A stretch of 64,000 nucleotides of DNA from positions 2,298,501 through 2,362,500 of the forward strand of contig NZ_CP125619.1 in assembly GCF_030053115.1 (NCBI RefSeq), given 5' to 3'. Within the stretch, counting starts at the first letter, position 1, and each line of letters opens with the position of its first letter. The notes beneath the pieces are model-generated. The model did not search any database, was not told the origin of the DNA, and was given only the letters and a program-made list of their open reading frames with translations. A program made the translations under genes and the position numbers. The stretch comes from Pseudomonas svalbardensis. GTDB taxonomy: Bacteria; Pseudomonadota; Gammaproteobacteria; Pseudomonadales; Pseudomonadaceae. Positions 56,375 through 64,000 of this stretch are shown here, one piece after another.

Positions 56375-57292
56375 TCACAACCCTCCGTCGGCAGGGCGGC
56401 CGCCATAGCGCGCCACCAGTTTCAAATACACGCCGATGATCAGCAGCATCATCGCCACCAAGGTCATCGCCAGCGCGCTGCCGAAGGGCCAGTTGCGCGA
56501 TTGCAGAAACAGGTCGACCAGTGCGTTGCCGACGAAGAACACTTTGCCGCCACCGAGAATGGCCGGGATCAGAAACTCACCCATCAACAGGATAAACACC
56601 AACATCACCCCGGTAATGATCCCGGGCGCGGAGAGTGGCAGGGTGATCCGCCGGAAACTTTCGAAAGCGCTGGCACCCAGGTCTGCCGAGGCTTCGAGCA
56701 GACGCTTGTCGAGTTTTTCCAGGCTGACGTAAATCGGAAACACCATCAGCGGCAAGTAGCCGTAAACGATGCCGATCAGCACCGCCCACGGCGTATTGAT
56801 CAGCCGCACGTCTTCAAGGCCAAGGCTTGCGAGCAAGGCCGGAATGCCCTTGCCGCTGAGGATGAAAATCCAGGCGTAAGTGCGGATCAGGAAACTGGTC
56901 CAGAACGGCACAATCACCAGCGTCAGGAGTAGCGAGCGGTTCTTGCTGACCTTGACTGCCAGAAAATACGCCAGCGGGTAAGCCGCCACCAGGCACACCA
57001 GCGTGCCCAGCGGCGCCAGCATCAGCGTGTTATTGAACGCCGTGCCACGGGAACCGAGATTCAGGTAGTTGGCCAGCGTGAAGCCACCGGCGTAACCGCC
57101 CACGGCACTGCGCTCGCCGAAACTGAAGACCAGAATGATCACCAGCGGCATCAACAACAGCAGCAGGAACCACAAGGTCGAGGGCAAGAGCATCAGTAGG
57201 GTGATCCGCCGACCGAGGCTGCGCCGTTGGCGAACCTCGAACGACAGGGCATTGCCCGGCTGCACCGTTTGCGGGTGGGTGGTGGCGTTCAT
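56375..57292 (-). CDS. ABC permease, PotB-like
   Basis: The partner permease of 305 residues. I chose ATG 57292, which has AGGAG upstream; ATG 57313 would add seven residues. Six membrane segments begin at ITLLMLLPSTLWFLLLLLMP. The EAA loop is LLEASADLGASAFESFRRIT with LPLSAPGIITGVMLVFILLM. Gene order ATPase-binding protein-PotB-PotC is that of Pot-like importers for putrescine, spermidine or amino compounds. Confidence 0.86.
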   Translation of the reverse strand: MNATTHPQTVQPGNALSFEVRQRRSLGRRITLLMLLPSTLWFLLLLLMPLVIILVFSFGERSAVGGYAGGFTLANYLNLGSRGTAFNNTLMLAPLGTLVCLVAAYPLAYFLAVKVSKNRSLLLTLVIVPFWTSFLIRTYAWIFILSGKGIPALLASLGLEDVRLINTPWAVLIGIVYGYLPLMVFPIYVSLEKLDKRLLEASADLGASAFESFRRITLPLSAPGIITGVMLVFILLMGEFLIPAILGGGKVFFVGNALVDLFLQSRNWPFGSALAMTLVAMMLLIIGVYLKLVARYGGRPADGGL

Positions 57293-57323
57293 GGGGGACT
57301 CCTCATTGGCCATGGCCAGGCGA

Positions 57324-58466
57324 TCAGGCGGACTTGAAGCGAGCCATCAGTTCGGCGCGCGCCGGACTGGTGAGCGTCGCCGCGGCACCGAATTCCAGAG
57401 GACTGAGCGCTTCGGCGGCCGGGTACATGATCGGATCGTCGAGCATGGCGGTGGGCAGCAACGCATCGACGCGTTTGTCGCCGCTCGGGTAGCCGTGGCT
57501 CAACACTTCGAGCTTGTTGTGCTGCGGATCGAGCAGGTAGTTGATGAAGGCGTAGGCCGCGTCCTTGTGCTCCGAGCTTTTGGGAATGGCAAAGAAGTCA
57601 CTCCACAGTTCGCCCCCTTCCTTGCCCAGTTCGAACTGCATCTGCGCGTTGTCGCGGTGCAACTGAGAGGCATCGCCGGTCCAGGACATCGCCAGCCAGG
57701 CATCGCCGCTGCGCATTGACGGCTGGATGTCGGAGTTGATGGCGAACAGGTGCGGCTTGACCTCGATCAGCAGCTTTTCGGCATCGGCCAGTTCTTTCGG
57801 GTCCAGGGAGTTGAAGCTATAGCCGAAGCTTTTCAGCGCGTTGCCGATGGCGGTCAGTTGGTAGTCGTGAACCATCGTCCGGCCGCTGGCGGGGCCTTGA
57901 GCTGCTGCCCAGAATTCTTTCCAGCTGGCGGGGCCGTTCTTCAGTTTGCCGGCGTCGTAGAGCATGCCGGTAGTGCCCCAGTTTTTCGGCACCGCATACA
58001 CCTTGCCGTCCACCGTTCCTTGGGCCATGAATTTTTGCTGGAACGCCGACGCCTCAAAGTTGGGAATGCGCGACAGGTCCAATGGTTCGATCAGGCCCAG
58101 GCTAACGTAAGTGCTGATGGTGTAGTTGGTCGGCACCAGTACGTCCCAGCCACTGCCACCGGCCTGCAATTTGGCAAGCATCTCTTCGTTGGAACCGAAC
58201 ACGCTCATCGAAACGCGCGCACCGGTGGTTTTGGCGAAGGTGTCGAGGTTTTCCTGGCTGTGGTAATTCGGCCAAGTCGCTAGCGACAGGCGATCGCCCA
58301 GCTTGGCCTGCTCGGCGGCCCCGGCGGTGGAGATCAGCAGGCCGGGCATGTTGGTTGCGACCACCGCTGCGGCAATTCCCAGGCCTGTGCGACCAAGGAA
58401 CTCGCGGCGGCTGATCGAGCCGTTCTGCCAGCTACGCAGGGTTTTGATAAACGTCTTCTGGTCCAT
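57324..58466 (-). CDS. Polyamine-type periplasmic binding protein (Tat-exported)
   Basis: A PotD-like substrate-binding protein of 380 residues. The N-terminus has a twin-arginine motif SRREFLGRTGLGIAAAVVAT before a hydrophobic stretch and STAGAAEQ, so Tat export is likely. Family regions are LATWPNYHSQENLDTFAKTT, GWDVLVPTNYTISTYVSLGL and SMRSGDAWLAMSWTGDASQL. The ligand may be a polyamine or related compound, but the tryptophan/aspartate pocket was not compared in detail. ATG 58466 is chosen over one at 58478. Confidence 0.85.
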   Translation of the reverse strand: MDQKTFIKTLRSWQNGSISRREFLGRTGLGIAAAVVATNMPGLLISTAGAAEQAKLGDRLSLATWPNYHSQENLDTFAKTTGARVSMSVFGSNEEMLAKLQAGGSGWDVLVPTNYTISTYVSLGLIEPLDLSRIPNFEASAFQQKFMAQGTVDGKVYAVPKNWGTTGMLYDAGKLKNGPASWKEFWAAAQGPASGRTMVHDYQLTAIGNALKSFGYSFNSLDPKELADAEKLLIEVKPHLFAINSDIQPSMRSGDAWLAMSWTGDASQLHRDNAQMQFELGKEGGELWSDFFAIPKSSEHKDAAYAFINYLLDPQHNKLEVLSHGYPSGDKRVDALLPTAMLDDPIMYPAAEALSPLEFGAAATLTSPARAELMARFKSA

Positions 58467-58505
58467 AGCACGCTCCACATTCGGTTGATCAAACGAATCG
58501 ATGAT

Positions 58506-59633
58506 TTACAACGCCATGGCCAGGCCATTGGCGTGATCCCAGCCGACGCTCACTGCAGCGCCGTGTTCGAATGCATTGGCGCCGTGATCCTGCTGGCGCG
58601 GCACACGCACGCAAACCACGCCAAAGGCTTGGGTGCGCACGCGGTATTCGGTGGAGTTGCCGAGGTAGATGCGGTCTTCCACGTGGCCTTGCAGCTTCAC
58701 TTCTCGGGTCATGTCGGCGTTGGCGCTGGCGATGCTGATCAGCTCCGGGCGCACCGCGATGCAACCGGCGACGCCTGCGCTTAAGGCTTTGCCGGTGGGC
58801 GTCAGTGGGCTGGTCAGTTCCAGTCCTTGCTCTGTACGCAGCACAACTGAATCGCCCTGCATTTGGCGAACCGTGCCGTTGAACAGATTGGATTCGCCGA
58901 TAAAGTCGGCCACGTAACGGCTGGCCGGCGCTTCATACAGTTGTTCCGGGGTGGCGGTCTGGATGATCGAACCGTTGTGCATCACGCTGATGCTGTCACT
59001 CATCGACAAGGCTTCTTCCTGATCGTGGGTGACCAGCACAAAGGTAATGCCGACTTCGCGTTGCAGGCGCAGCAGCTCGGATTGCATTTCCTTGCGCAGC
59101 TTGCGGTCCAGCGCCGCCAGCGGCTCGTCCAGCAGCAACACGGTCGGCTTGTTGACCAGCGCCCGGGCCAGGGCCACACGCTGCTGTTGGCCGCCGGAAA
59201 GTTCACTCGGCTTGCGTTGGCCGAAGCCGCTGAGGCGCACCATTTCCAACGCCTCATCAGCCATGCGCAGTTGGGTTTTTTTGTCGGGACGCGGGGTGCG
59301 ATAACGCAGCCCATAGGCGATGTTCTGTGCCACTGTCAGGTGCGGGAAGAGGGCGTAATGCTGGAACACCATGTTCACCGGCCGTTCAAACGCCGGCACT
59401 CCGGCAACGTTCTTGCCCGACAGGCGCACTTCGCCGCTACTGGGCTGTTCGAAGCCGGCGATCATGCGCAGGGTGGTGGTTTTGCCGCAGCCGGAACCGC
59501 CGAGGAAGGAATGGAATGAGCCGCGGCGCACCGCGAAGTTTAGGCCATTGACGGCTGACACCTCGCCATAGCGTTTGACCACGTTGCAGAATTCGATATC
59601 GCTTGGCGAAGTGTCATTCACGCTGTTGTTCAC
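58506..59633 (-). CDS. ABC ATPase, PotA-like
   Basis: An importer ATPase of 375 residues. Walker A is GGSGCGKTT, Q-loop VNMVFQHYALFPHLTV, signature LSGGQQQRVALARAL, Walker B VLLLDEPLAALDRKLR with the switch histidine in VLVTHDQEEAL. The C-terminal TOBE domain (ALSAGVAGCIAVRPELISIA) is present. The GTG at 59633 follows AAGGGAG; a longer start is less likely. First transporter gene after the regulator. Confidence 0.88.
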   Translation of the reverse strand: MNNSVNDTSPSDIEFCNVVKRYGEVSAVNGLNFAVRRGSFHSFLGGSGCGKTTTLRMIAGFEQPSSGEVRLSGKNVAGVPAFERPVNMVFQHYALFPHLTVAQNIAYGLRYRTPRPDKKTQLRMADEALEMVRLSGFGQRKPSELSGGQQQRVALARALVNKPTVLLLDEPLAALDRKLRKEMQSELLRLQREVGITFVLVTHDQEEALSMSDSISVMHNGSIIQTATPEQLYEAPASRYVADFIGESNLFNGTVRQMQGDSVVLRTEQGLELTSPLTPTGKALSAGVAGCIAVRPELISIASANADMTREVKLQGHVEDRIYLGNSTEYRVRTQAFGVVCVRVPRQQDHGANAFEHGAAVSVGWDHANGLAMAL

Positions 59634-59738
59634 GAGGTGGGCTCCCTTGCAGTGATGAATCAGTGCGTCGGGGGCCAAACTAGCAATCGGGGTTTTGCGC
59701 TGTATATATCCCTTGGGGGATAGAGTCGGTTTCAGGTG

Positions 59739-60548
59739 TCAGGCTTCGACGACCAGTTCCTGGCCGGTAAGGTCGCGGATAAACAGCCCGAGCAATTCGG
59801 ACTGGCTGCCGATGCCGAGTTTGGCGTAGATGTTCTTGCGGTGAATCTTCACCGTGCCAGGACTGATGCCCAGTTGTTCGGCGACCGAGGCGCTGGAGTG
59901 ACCGCGTAGCAGCAACTGGACAATCTCTTGTTCGCGGTGGGTGAGGATGTGCGCGCCGAACTGATCGAAGGCTTCGCGGATCTTGAAGTCCAGGTCCTGC
60001 GCCGGGCGCGGTTGCTGGGCTTGACGCAAACGCCAGGCTTCATTGATGACCTGTTCAACCACGGCCTGCGCGCACTCGATCAACTGCATCTCGTCACGAC
60101 CAAAAGCACAGCTGGCGGTGGATCGCATCAACGACAGAACGGCCATGGCGCCGCGACCGAGGTCGACGAAAAACGCCACTTCTTCAGCCAGTCCGGTTTG
60201 CTGGTAATACGTCAGGTAATACTCGCCGAGGTAAAAGTGGTCGGGTGCGAACTGTCGCAAACGCCACAGTCCAGGCGCTTGCCCGCGAGTGCATGCCAGG
60301 TAGAACGGATCAAGTAAATAGGGCCCGCACTGATAGTCATCGACATACACCGCACGCTTGTCGGCTGCGAAGGTGTCGAACAGCGCCAACGGCCGATGAT
60401 TGCCTTCGTAGACGAACAGAACGAAGTGATCGACCGGGCATATTTGCCGCAACCAGTGACTCAAGCCTGCTAACCGCGCATGCCCGGGAGGAAGGTCCAG
60501 TAAATGGGCAACACCGGCAGTCCAGAGTTTCAGTTCCTTGGGGCGCAT
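59739..60548 (-). CDS. LuxR-type transcriptional regulator
   Basis: A 269-residue regulator. The start is ATG 60548 (MRPKELKLWTAGVAHLLDLP); an upstream reading to 60845 is antisense noise. The last 65 residues are a LuxR-type helix-turn-helix: LTHREQEIVQLLLRGHSSAS, VAEQLGISPGTVKIHRKNIY. The N-terminal part does not match autoinducer domains that I know and may sense a metabolite. It precedes the ABC operon on the same strand and is divergent from the acyl-CoA dehydrogenases, so it probably controls one or both. Confidence 0.82.
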   Translation of the reverse strand: MRPKELKLWTAGVAHLLDLPPGHARLAGLSHWLRQICPVDHFVLFVYEGNHRPLALFDTFAADKRAVYVDDYQCGPYLLDPFYLACTRGQAPGLWRLRQFAPDHFYLGEYYLTYYQQTGLAEEVAFFVDLGRGAMAVLSLMRSTASCAFGRDEMQLIECAQAVVEQVINEAWRLRQAQQPRPAQDLDFKIREAFDQFGAHILTHREQEIVQLLLRGHSSASVAEQLGISPGTVKIHRKNIYAKLGIGSQSELLGLFIRDLTGQELVVEA

Positions 60549-60878
60549 GGCGGCTTCAAGCAGGATTGGATTGCGTTTAGATGCACAATTTGCGCCATGG
60601 CTGTTTTGGCCTTGCAGGGCGGGGCGCGTGATGTCGAGTCGTTGAAAAGACGCCCCGTAACAGGGCCGGATGTTACCGAGTGCTACAGGGTTGGTATCAG
60701 AAGTGATGGGGTCGGCCGCCCATGGGCCAGGCATTCGATCCCCGGCGGATCGGCCTCGGCATCGCCCATTCGGACTAGGCAGGGCTGACGTTTCTGTTGT
60801 GTGCCGCTGGCACCAAACTCGAAGGCCAGAGGGGTGTCGCTTCATGCGTGCCCCGCCTAACGAGCAGAAGGCGCCGCG
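60549..60878. other. Divergent regulatory region, luxR-type gene / acyl-CoA dehydrogenases
   Basis: About 330 bases between divergent genes. No gene is supported. It holds the promoters for the LuxR-type gene and the plus-strand degradation genes. An inverted motif GGCCGCCCATGGGCCAGG (60714-60731) and CCGGCGG-like repeats occur in the middle, but no operator was proven. Confidence 0.4.
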
Positions 60879-61907
60879 ATGGAGTTTTCATTCAGCGACA
60901 AACAGGAAATGATCCGCGCATCGGCCGAGGGCTTTCTCGCCGATGTCTCGGATTCTGCCGCCGTGCGAGCGGCGATGGTCAGCGAGCGAGGTTTTGACGA
61001 GGCACTCTGGCAGCGCCTGTGCCGCGAAATGTACTGGCCGGCGATTCATATTCCAGAAGCGTACGGCGGCCTGGGACTGGGCTTTGTCGAACTGTCGATT
61101 CTGCTGGAACAGATGGGCCGGCGCTTGCTGTGTTCGCCGTTCTTCGCCACCGCCTGCATGGCCACACCCGCGCTGTTGCTGGCCGCCAACGAACACCAAA
61201 AACAACGCTGGCTGCCGTTGATCGCCGACGGCAGCCTCACCGCTACGCTGGCCTTCAGCAGCGCCAGCGGCTGGGCGGCCAAGGATGTTCAGGCCACGGT
61301 GGTGACCGAGGGCGAGGGTTTTGTGCTTAACGGAACCCTTAATCATGTGCTCGACGGGCACAGCGCTGACGTCTTGATCATCGCCACACGGGTTCCCGGA
61401 TCGACCGGCGAGGCGGGCATCAGCCTGTTCGCCGTGGACGCGGACTGGGCAGGGATCGAGCGTCAAATGTTGCCGACCATGGACCAGACCCGTCGTCAGG
61501 CACGGGTTCAGCTCAAGGGGCTGTACCTCAGCGCTGACTGCCTGCTCGGTGAGGCCAGTTTCCAGACGCTCAAACACCGTGCCGCCGACATGATGCTGCA
61601 GGTCGAATGCGCACGTTCGGCCAGTTATTACGCGGCCTGCGTGGCCCAGGAAGTCCTCGATCCTGAAGGCGATCCGCAGGTGGCCGCCGAGCTGCCGCTG
61701 GCGGCGGCGCTGGCCAAGGCGCACTGCTCTGAAACCTATTTCCACTGCGCGTCCTAGTCGATCCAGTTGCATGGCGGCGTTGGTTTCACCTGGGAATACG
61801 ACCCGCACCTCTACTTCAAACGCGCCCGTGGCAGCGAAAGCTTTCTCGGGCTACCTGCCTGGCATCGCCAGCGGATTGCCGCAGTGATTCTTGGAGAGCA
61901 GCCATGA
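60879..61907 (+). pseudogene. Acyl-CoA dehydrogenase with an internal amber stop
   Basis: A FAD acyl-CoA dehydrogenase reading of 342 codons interrupted by TAG at 61755-61757. Upstream of the stop it has YWPAIHIPEAYGGLGLGFVE, LTATLAFSSASGWAAKDVQA and GFVLNGTLNHVLDGHSADVL. After the stop the same frame gives SIQLHGGVGFTWEYDPHLYF and KRARGSESFLGLPAWHRQRI, the usual end of the family, finishing at TGA 61905. A CAG-to-TAG change would explain it. The frame is otherwise open, so the damage is recent or the stop is suppressed. Confidence 0.85.
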
Positions 61908-62937
61908 AAATCAGTTTCAGTGAGCAGGACGAGTGCTTCCGTCAGGAAGTGGCCGACTGGTTGAGCGCGAACCTGTGTGGTGAATTCGAGCCCCTGCGAT
62001 TTCGGGGTGGCCCGGGTGATGGGCATATGTATCCGGGTGAACGCAAAGCCTGAGAACGCAAACTCGCCGAGGGCGGCTGGACCTGTGTCGGCTGGGCGCC
62101 GGAGCACGGTGGGCGTGGTCTGTCGATCAGCCAGCAAGTGATTTTCCACGAAGAGTACGCCCGCTCTGGCGGCCCGGGACGCCAGAGCGGGCATATCGGC
62201 GAAGGGCTGGCCGGGCCGACCATTGCCGCGTTCGGCACTGCCGAGCAGCAACAGCGCTTTCTGCCGGGCATCGTCAACGGCACGTCCTTCTGGTGCCAGG
62301 GCTATGCCGAACGGGGTGCGGGGTCCGACCTGGCCAACGTCAAGACCCGCGCGGTGCTTGATGAAGCCAGCGGCACCTGGGTGATCAACGGACAAAAAGT
62401 CTGGACCTCCCTGGCCCATGAGTCGGACTGGTGTTTTGTGATCGCCCGCACTGAACCGGGCAGCGCTGGCCATCGCGGCTTGTCCTTCTTGCTAGTGCCC
62501 ATGGTCCAGACGGAGATTACCGTGCGGCCGATCGAGCAGCTCACAGGCACCTGCGAGTTCAACGAAGTGTTCTTCGATGATGCCTGCACCGACGCCGCCA
62601 ATATTATTGGCGCGCCGGGCGAGGGCTGGAAGATCGCGATGGCGTTGCTCGGTTTTACACCCTGAGCACCTACATGGCCGCCTCGAAACTGGTGCAGGGC
62701 GGCAAGATCGGGCCAGAGTCTTCGACCAACAAAATCTTCTGGTCGGAACTCGATCAGCGCATGCACGACACCGCCATGAGCATTCTCGGCTTGCGTGGCG
62801 AGCTGCTGCCCGAAGCACCTGCTGCGGGCGACGTCGGCCATTGGCTGGAAGGTTTTCTGTTTTCCCAGGCCGGACCGATCTATGCCGGCACCAACGAGAT
62901 CCAGCGCAACATCATTGCCGAACGCCGCCGCGTTTAA
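61904..62937 (+). pseudogene. Second acyl-CoA dehydrogenase, stop plus frameshift/deletion
   Basis: ATG 61904 overlaps the previous stop (ATGA). The frame hits TGA at 62051-62053 after PGERKA, continues with GGWTCVGWAPEHGGRGLSIS, FHEEYARSGGPGRQSGHIGE and GYAERGAGSDLANVKTRAVL, then is lost after KIAMALLGF, where the family continues ERGVSTLGQ. A different frame resumes with YMAASKLVQGGKIGPESSTN and ends GPIYAGTNEIQRNIIAERRR. About 60 codons appear to be missing at the join. Confidence 0.82.
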
Positions 62938-63394
62938 TCGTGGCGCGCTGGGCTGTGCCGCGCAAATGCTGGGGCTGGCCAAGCGCATGGTCGACCTCGC
63001 GGTGGATTACACCTCTGAACGCAAACAGTTCGGCAAACCGGTGGGTTCGTTCCAGGCGGTCAAGCATCTGATGGCCAACGTCGCGGTGCAGATCGAGTTC
63101 GCCAAAGGGCCGCTGTATCGCGCCGCTTATGCACTGGCCGAGCAGCAACCGGGACAAGAAATGCTGGTGTCCCATGCCAAGTTGGCAACTTCGAAAGCAG
63201 GCATGCTCGCCGCGAAAAACACCATTCAGGCCCATGGCGCCATGGGTTACACCTGGGAAGTCGACCTGCATTTGTTCATGAAGCGCGCTTGGGCGCTGGA
63301 CAAGGTCTGGGGTGACCGCGGCCATCATAAAGGGCGGATCCGCGCGGCGTTGTTCGACGGCAATCCAGCACTGGGTGCTGGAAAAACTTTCTGA
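62936..63394 (+). pseudogene. Third acyl-CoA dehydrogenase, C-terminal half only
   Basis: Starting right at the end of the second copy, the frame reads NRGALGCAAQMLGLAKRMVD, SERKQFGKPVGSFQAVKHLM, HAKLATSKAGMLAAKNTIQA and HGAMGYTWEVDLHLFMKRAW before a normal stop at 63394. The N-terminal half (about 200-220 residues) is absent. The break probably came from a deletion between tandem relatives. Confidence 0.8.
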
Positions 63395-63436
63395 TGGCGA
63401 CTGTGCCTGACGTCAACATTTACCCCGAGGTACTCC

Positions 63437-64000
63437 ATGCCTGAAGCCTATGTTGTCGACGCCCTGCGCACGCCCACCGGGCGGCGCAAGGGTGGTTTGA
63501 GCCAGATTCATGCAGCCGATCTGGGCGCCCACGTCTTGCGTGCGCTGGTCGAGCGCAACGACATCCCCGATGACGATTACGACGACGTGATCTTCGGCTG
63601 TGTCGACACCATCGGCCCGCAGGCCGGGGACATAGCCCGCACCAGTTGGCTGGCCGCCGGCCTGTCGGAGGCGGTACCCGGCACCACCATCGATCGCCAG
63701 TGCGGTTCGACCCAGCAAGCGGTGCACTTTGCCGCCCAAGCGGTGATGAGCGGCACCCAGGATGTGGTCGTCGCCGGCGGCGTGCAAACCATGACCCAGA
63801 TTCCTATTTTCTCAGCCATGATCGCTGCCGAACCACTGGGCTTCAGTGATCCGTTCAGCGGCTCCGAAGGTTGGGCCCGGCGTTATGGCGCACAACCGCC
63901 GACTCAATTCCGTTCGGCGCAGATGATTGCCGAGAAGTGGGGGCTGTCCCGCGAACAACTGGAAGCCTATTCACTGGAGTCCCATCAGCGGGCATTGCGG
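63437..64000 (+). CDS. Acetyl-CoA acetyltransferase (thiolase), partial
   Basis: The frame from ATG 63437 stays open to the window end, 188 codons. It reads like a degradative thiolase. The start MPEAYVVDALRTPTGRRKGG, the acylated cysteine in TTIDRQCGSTQQAVHFAA and the following VVVAGGVQTMTQIP are typical. The end, with the second cysteine and histidine, lies outside. It follows the dead dehydrogenases on the same strand and still appears intact in the visible part. Confidence 0.88.
   Translation, partial: MPEAYVVDALRTPTGRRKGGLSQIHAADLGAHVLRALVERNDIPDDDYDDVIFGCVDTIGPQAGDIARTSWLAAGLSEAVPGTTIDRQCGSTQQAVHFAAQAVMSGTQDVVVAGGVQTMTQIPIFSAMIAAEPLGFSDPFSGSEGWARRYGAQPPTQFRSAQMIAEKWGLSREQLEAYSLESHQRALR

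Noticed and set aside
60714..60772. 18-codon frame upstream of the acyl-CoA dehydrogenase (MGQAFDPRRIGLGIAHSD)
   Set aside because: No ribosome site and no relation to neighbours; likely chance.

Overview
The window reads as chromosome of a Pseudomonas of the fluorescens group. The reasons are the thrS-infC-rpmI-rplT-pheST-ihfA-merR order, an RsmE-type CsrA protein, DUF1654 and DUF6124 families typical of Pseudomonas, a ribose operon with a periplasmic nucleoside hydrolase, and high G+C with G/C-ending codons. No plasmid or phage backbone is visible. Everything here is read from sequence and family knowledge; no database search was run.

Region 1 (1-20011) is a complete achromobactin-type siderophore locus. 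An ECF sigma factor and a FecR-like anti-sigma factor are followed by a TonB-dependent receptor with a signalling domain. Then come the NRPS-independent biosynthesis genes (acsF, D, E, exporter, acsC, B, A), a binding-protein-dependent uptake system (cbrABCD), a FhuF-type ferric reductase and an RraA-family enzyme. A strong terminator ends the run. Most genes overlap by 4-11 bases. A candidate Fur box lies just before acsF. The logic is that low iron induces the sigma factor, the loaded receptor signals through FecR, and the ferric chelate is imported and reduced.

Region 2 (20024-28836) is mixed housekeeping: a PuuB-like oxidase, tRNA-Val, an alpha/beta hydrolase, small membrane and lipoproteins, rsmE, a siderophore-interacting flavoprotein, a LexA-box-controlled DUF1654-endonuclease I pair, and a periplasmic glutaminase-asparaginase. 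A broken DUF6124 gene lies at about 23000-23166.

Region 3 (28837-38548) holds a FlxA-like coiled-coil protein, the ribose operon rbsBACRKD plus a nucleoside hydrolase behind a perfect RbsR-type operator, small unknown proteins, an I78 inhibitor-like lipoprotein and a cold-shock protein. Region 4 (38923-46378) is the translation operon thrS to merR, with an ATT start for infC, followed by tRNA-Pro(GGG).

Region 5 (46379-54080) is accessory and decaying. It has an integrase reduced to its two ends beside tRNA-Pro, an intact kup, a kdp potassium operon destroyed by deletions, frameshifts and stops, a broken glutathione transferase, a possible IS end, a truncated AraC regulator and a nested inverted repeat.

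Region 6 (54081-64000) has a polyamine/opine-type ABC transporter operon with an aldehyde dehydrogenase and a LuxR-type regulator. Divergent from it are three successive broken acyl-CoA dehydrogenase genes and the start of an apparently intact thiolase that runs off the window.
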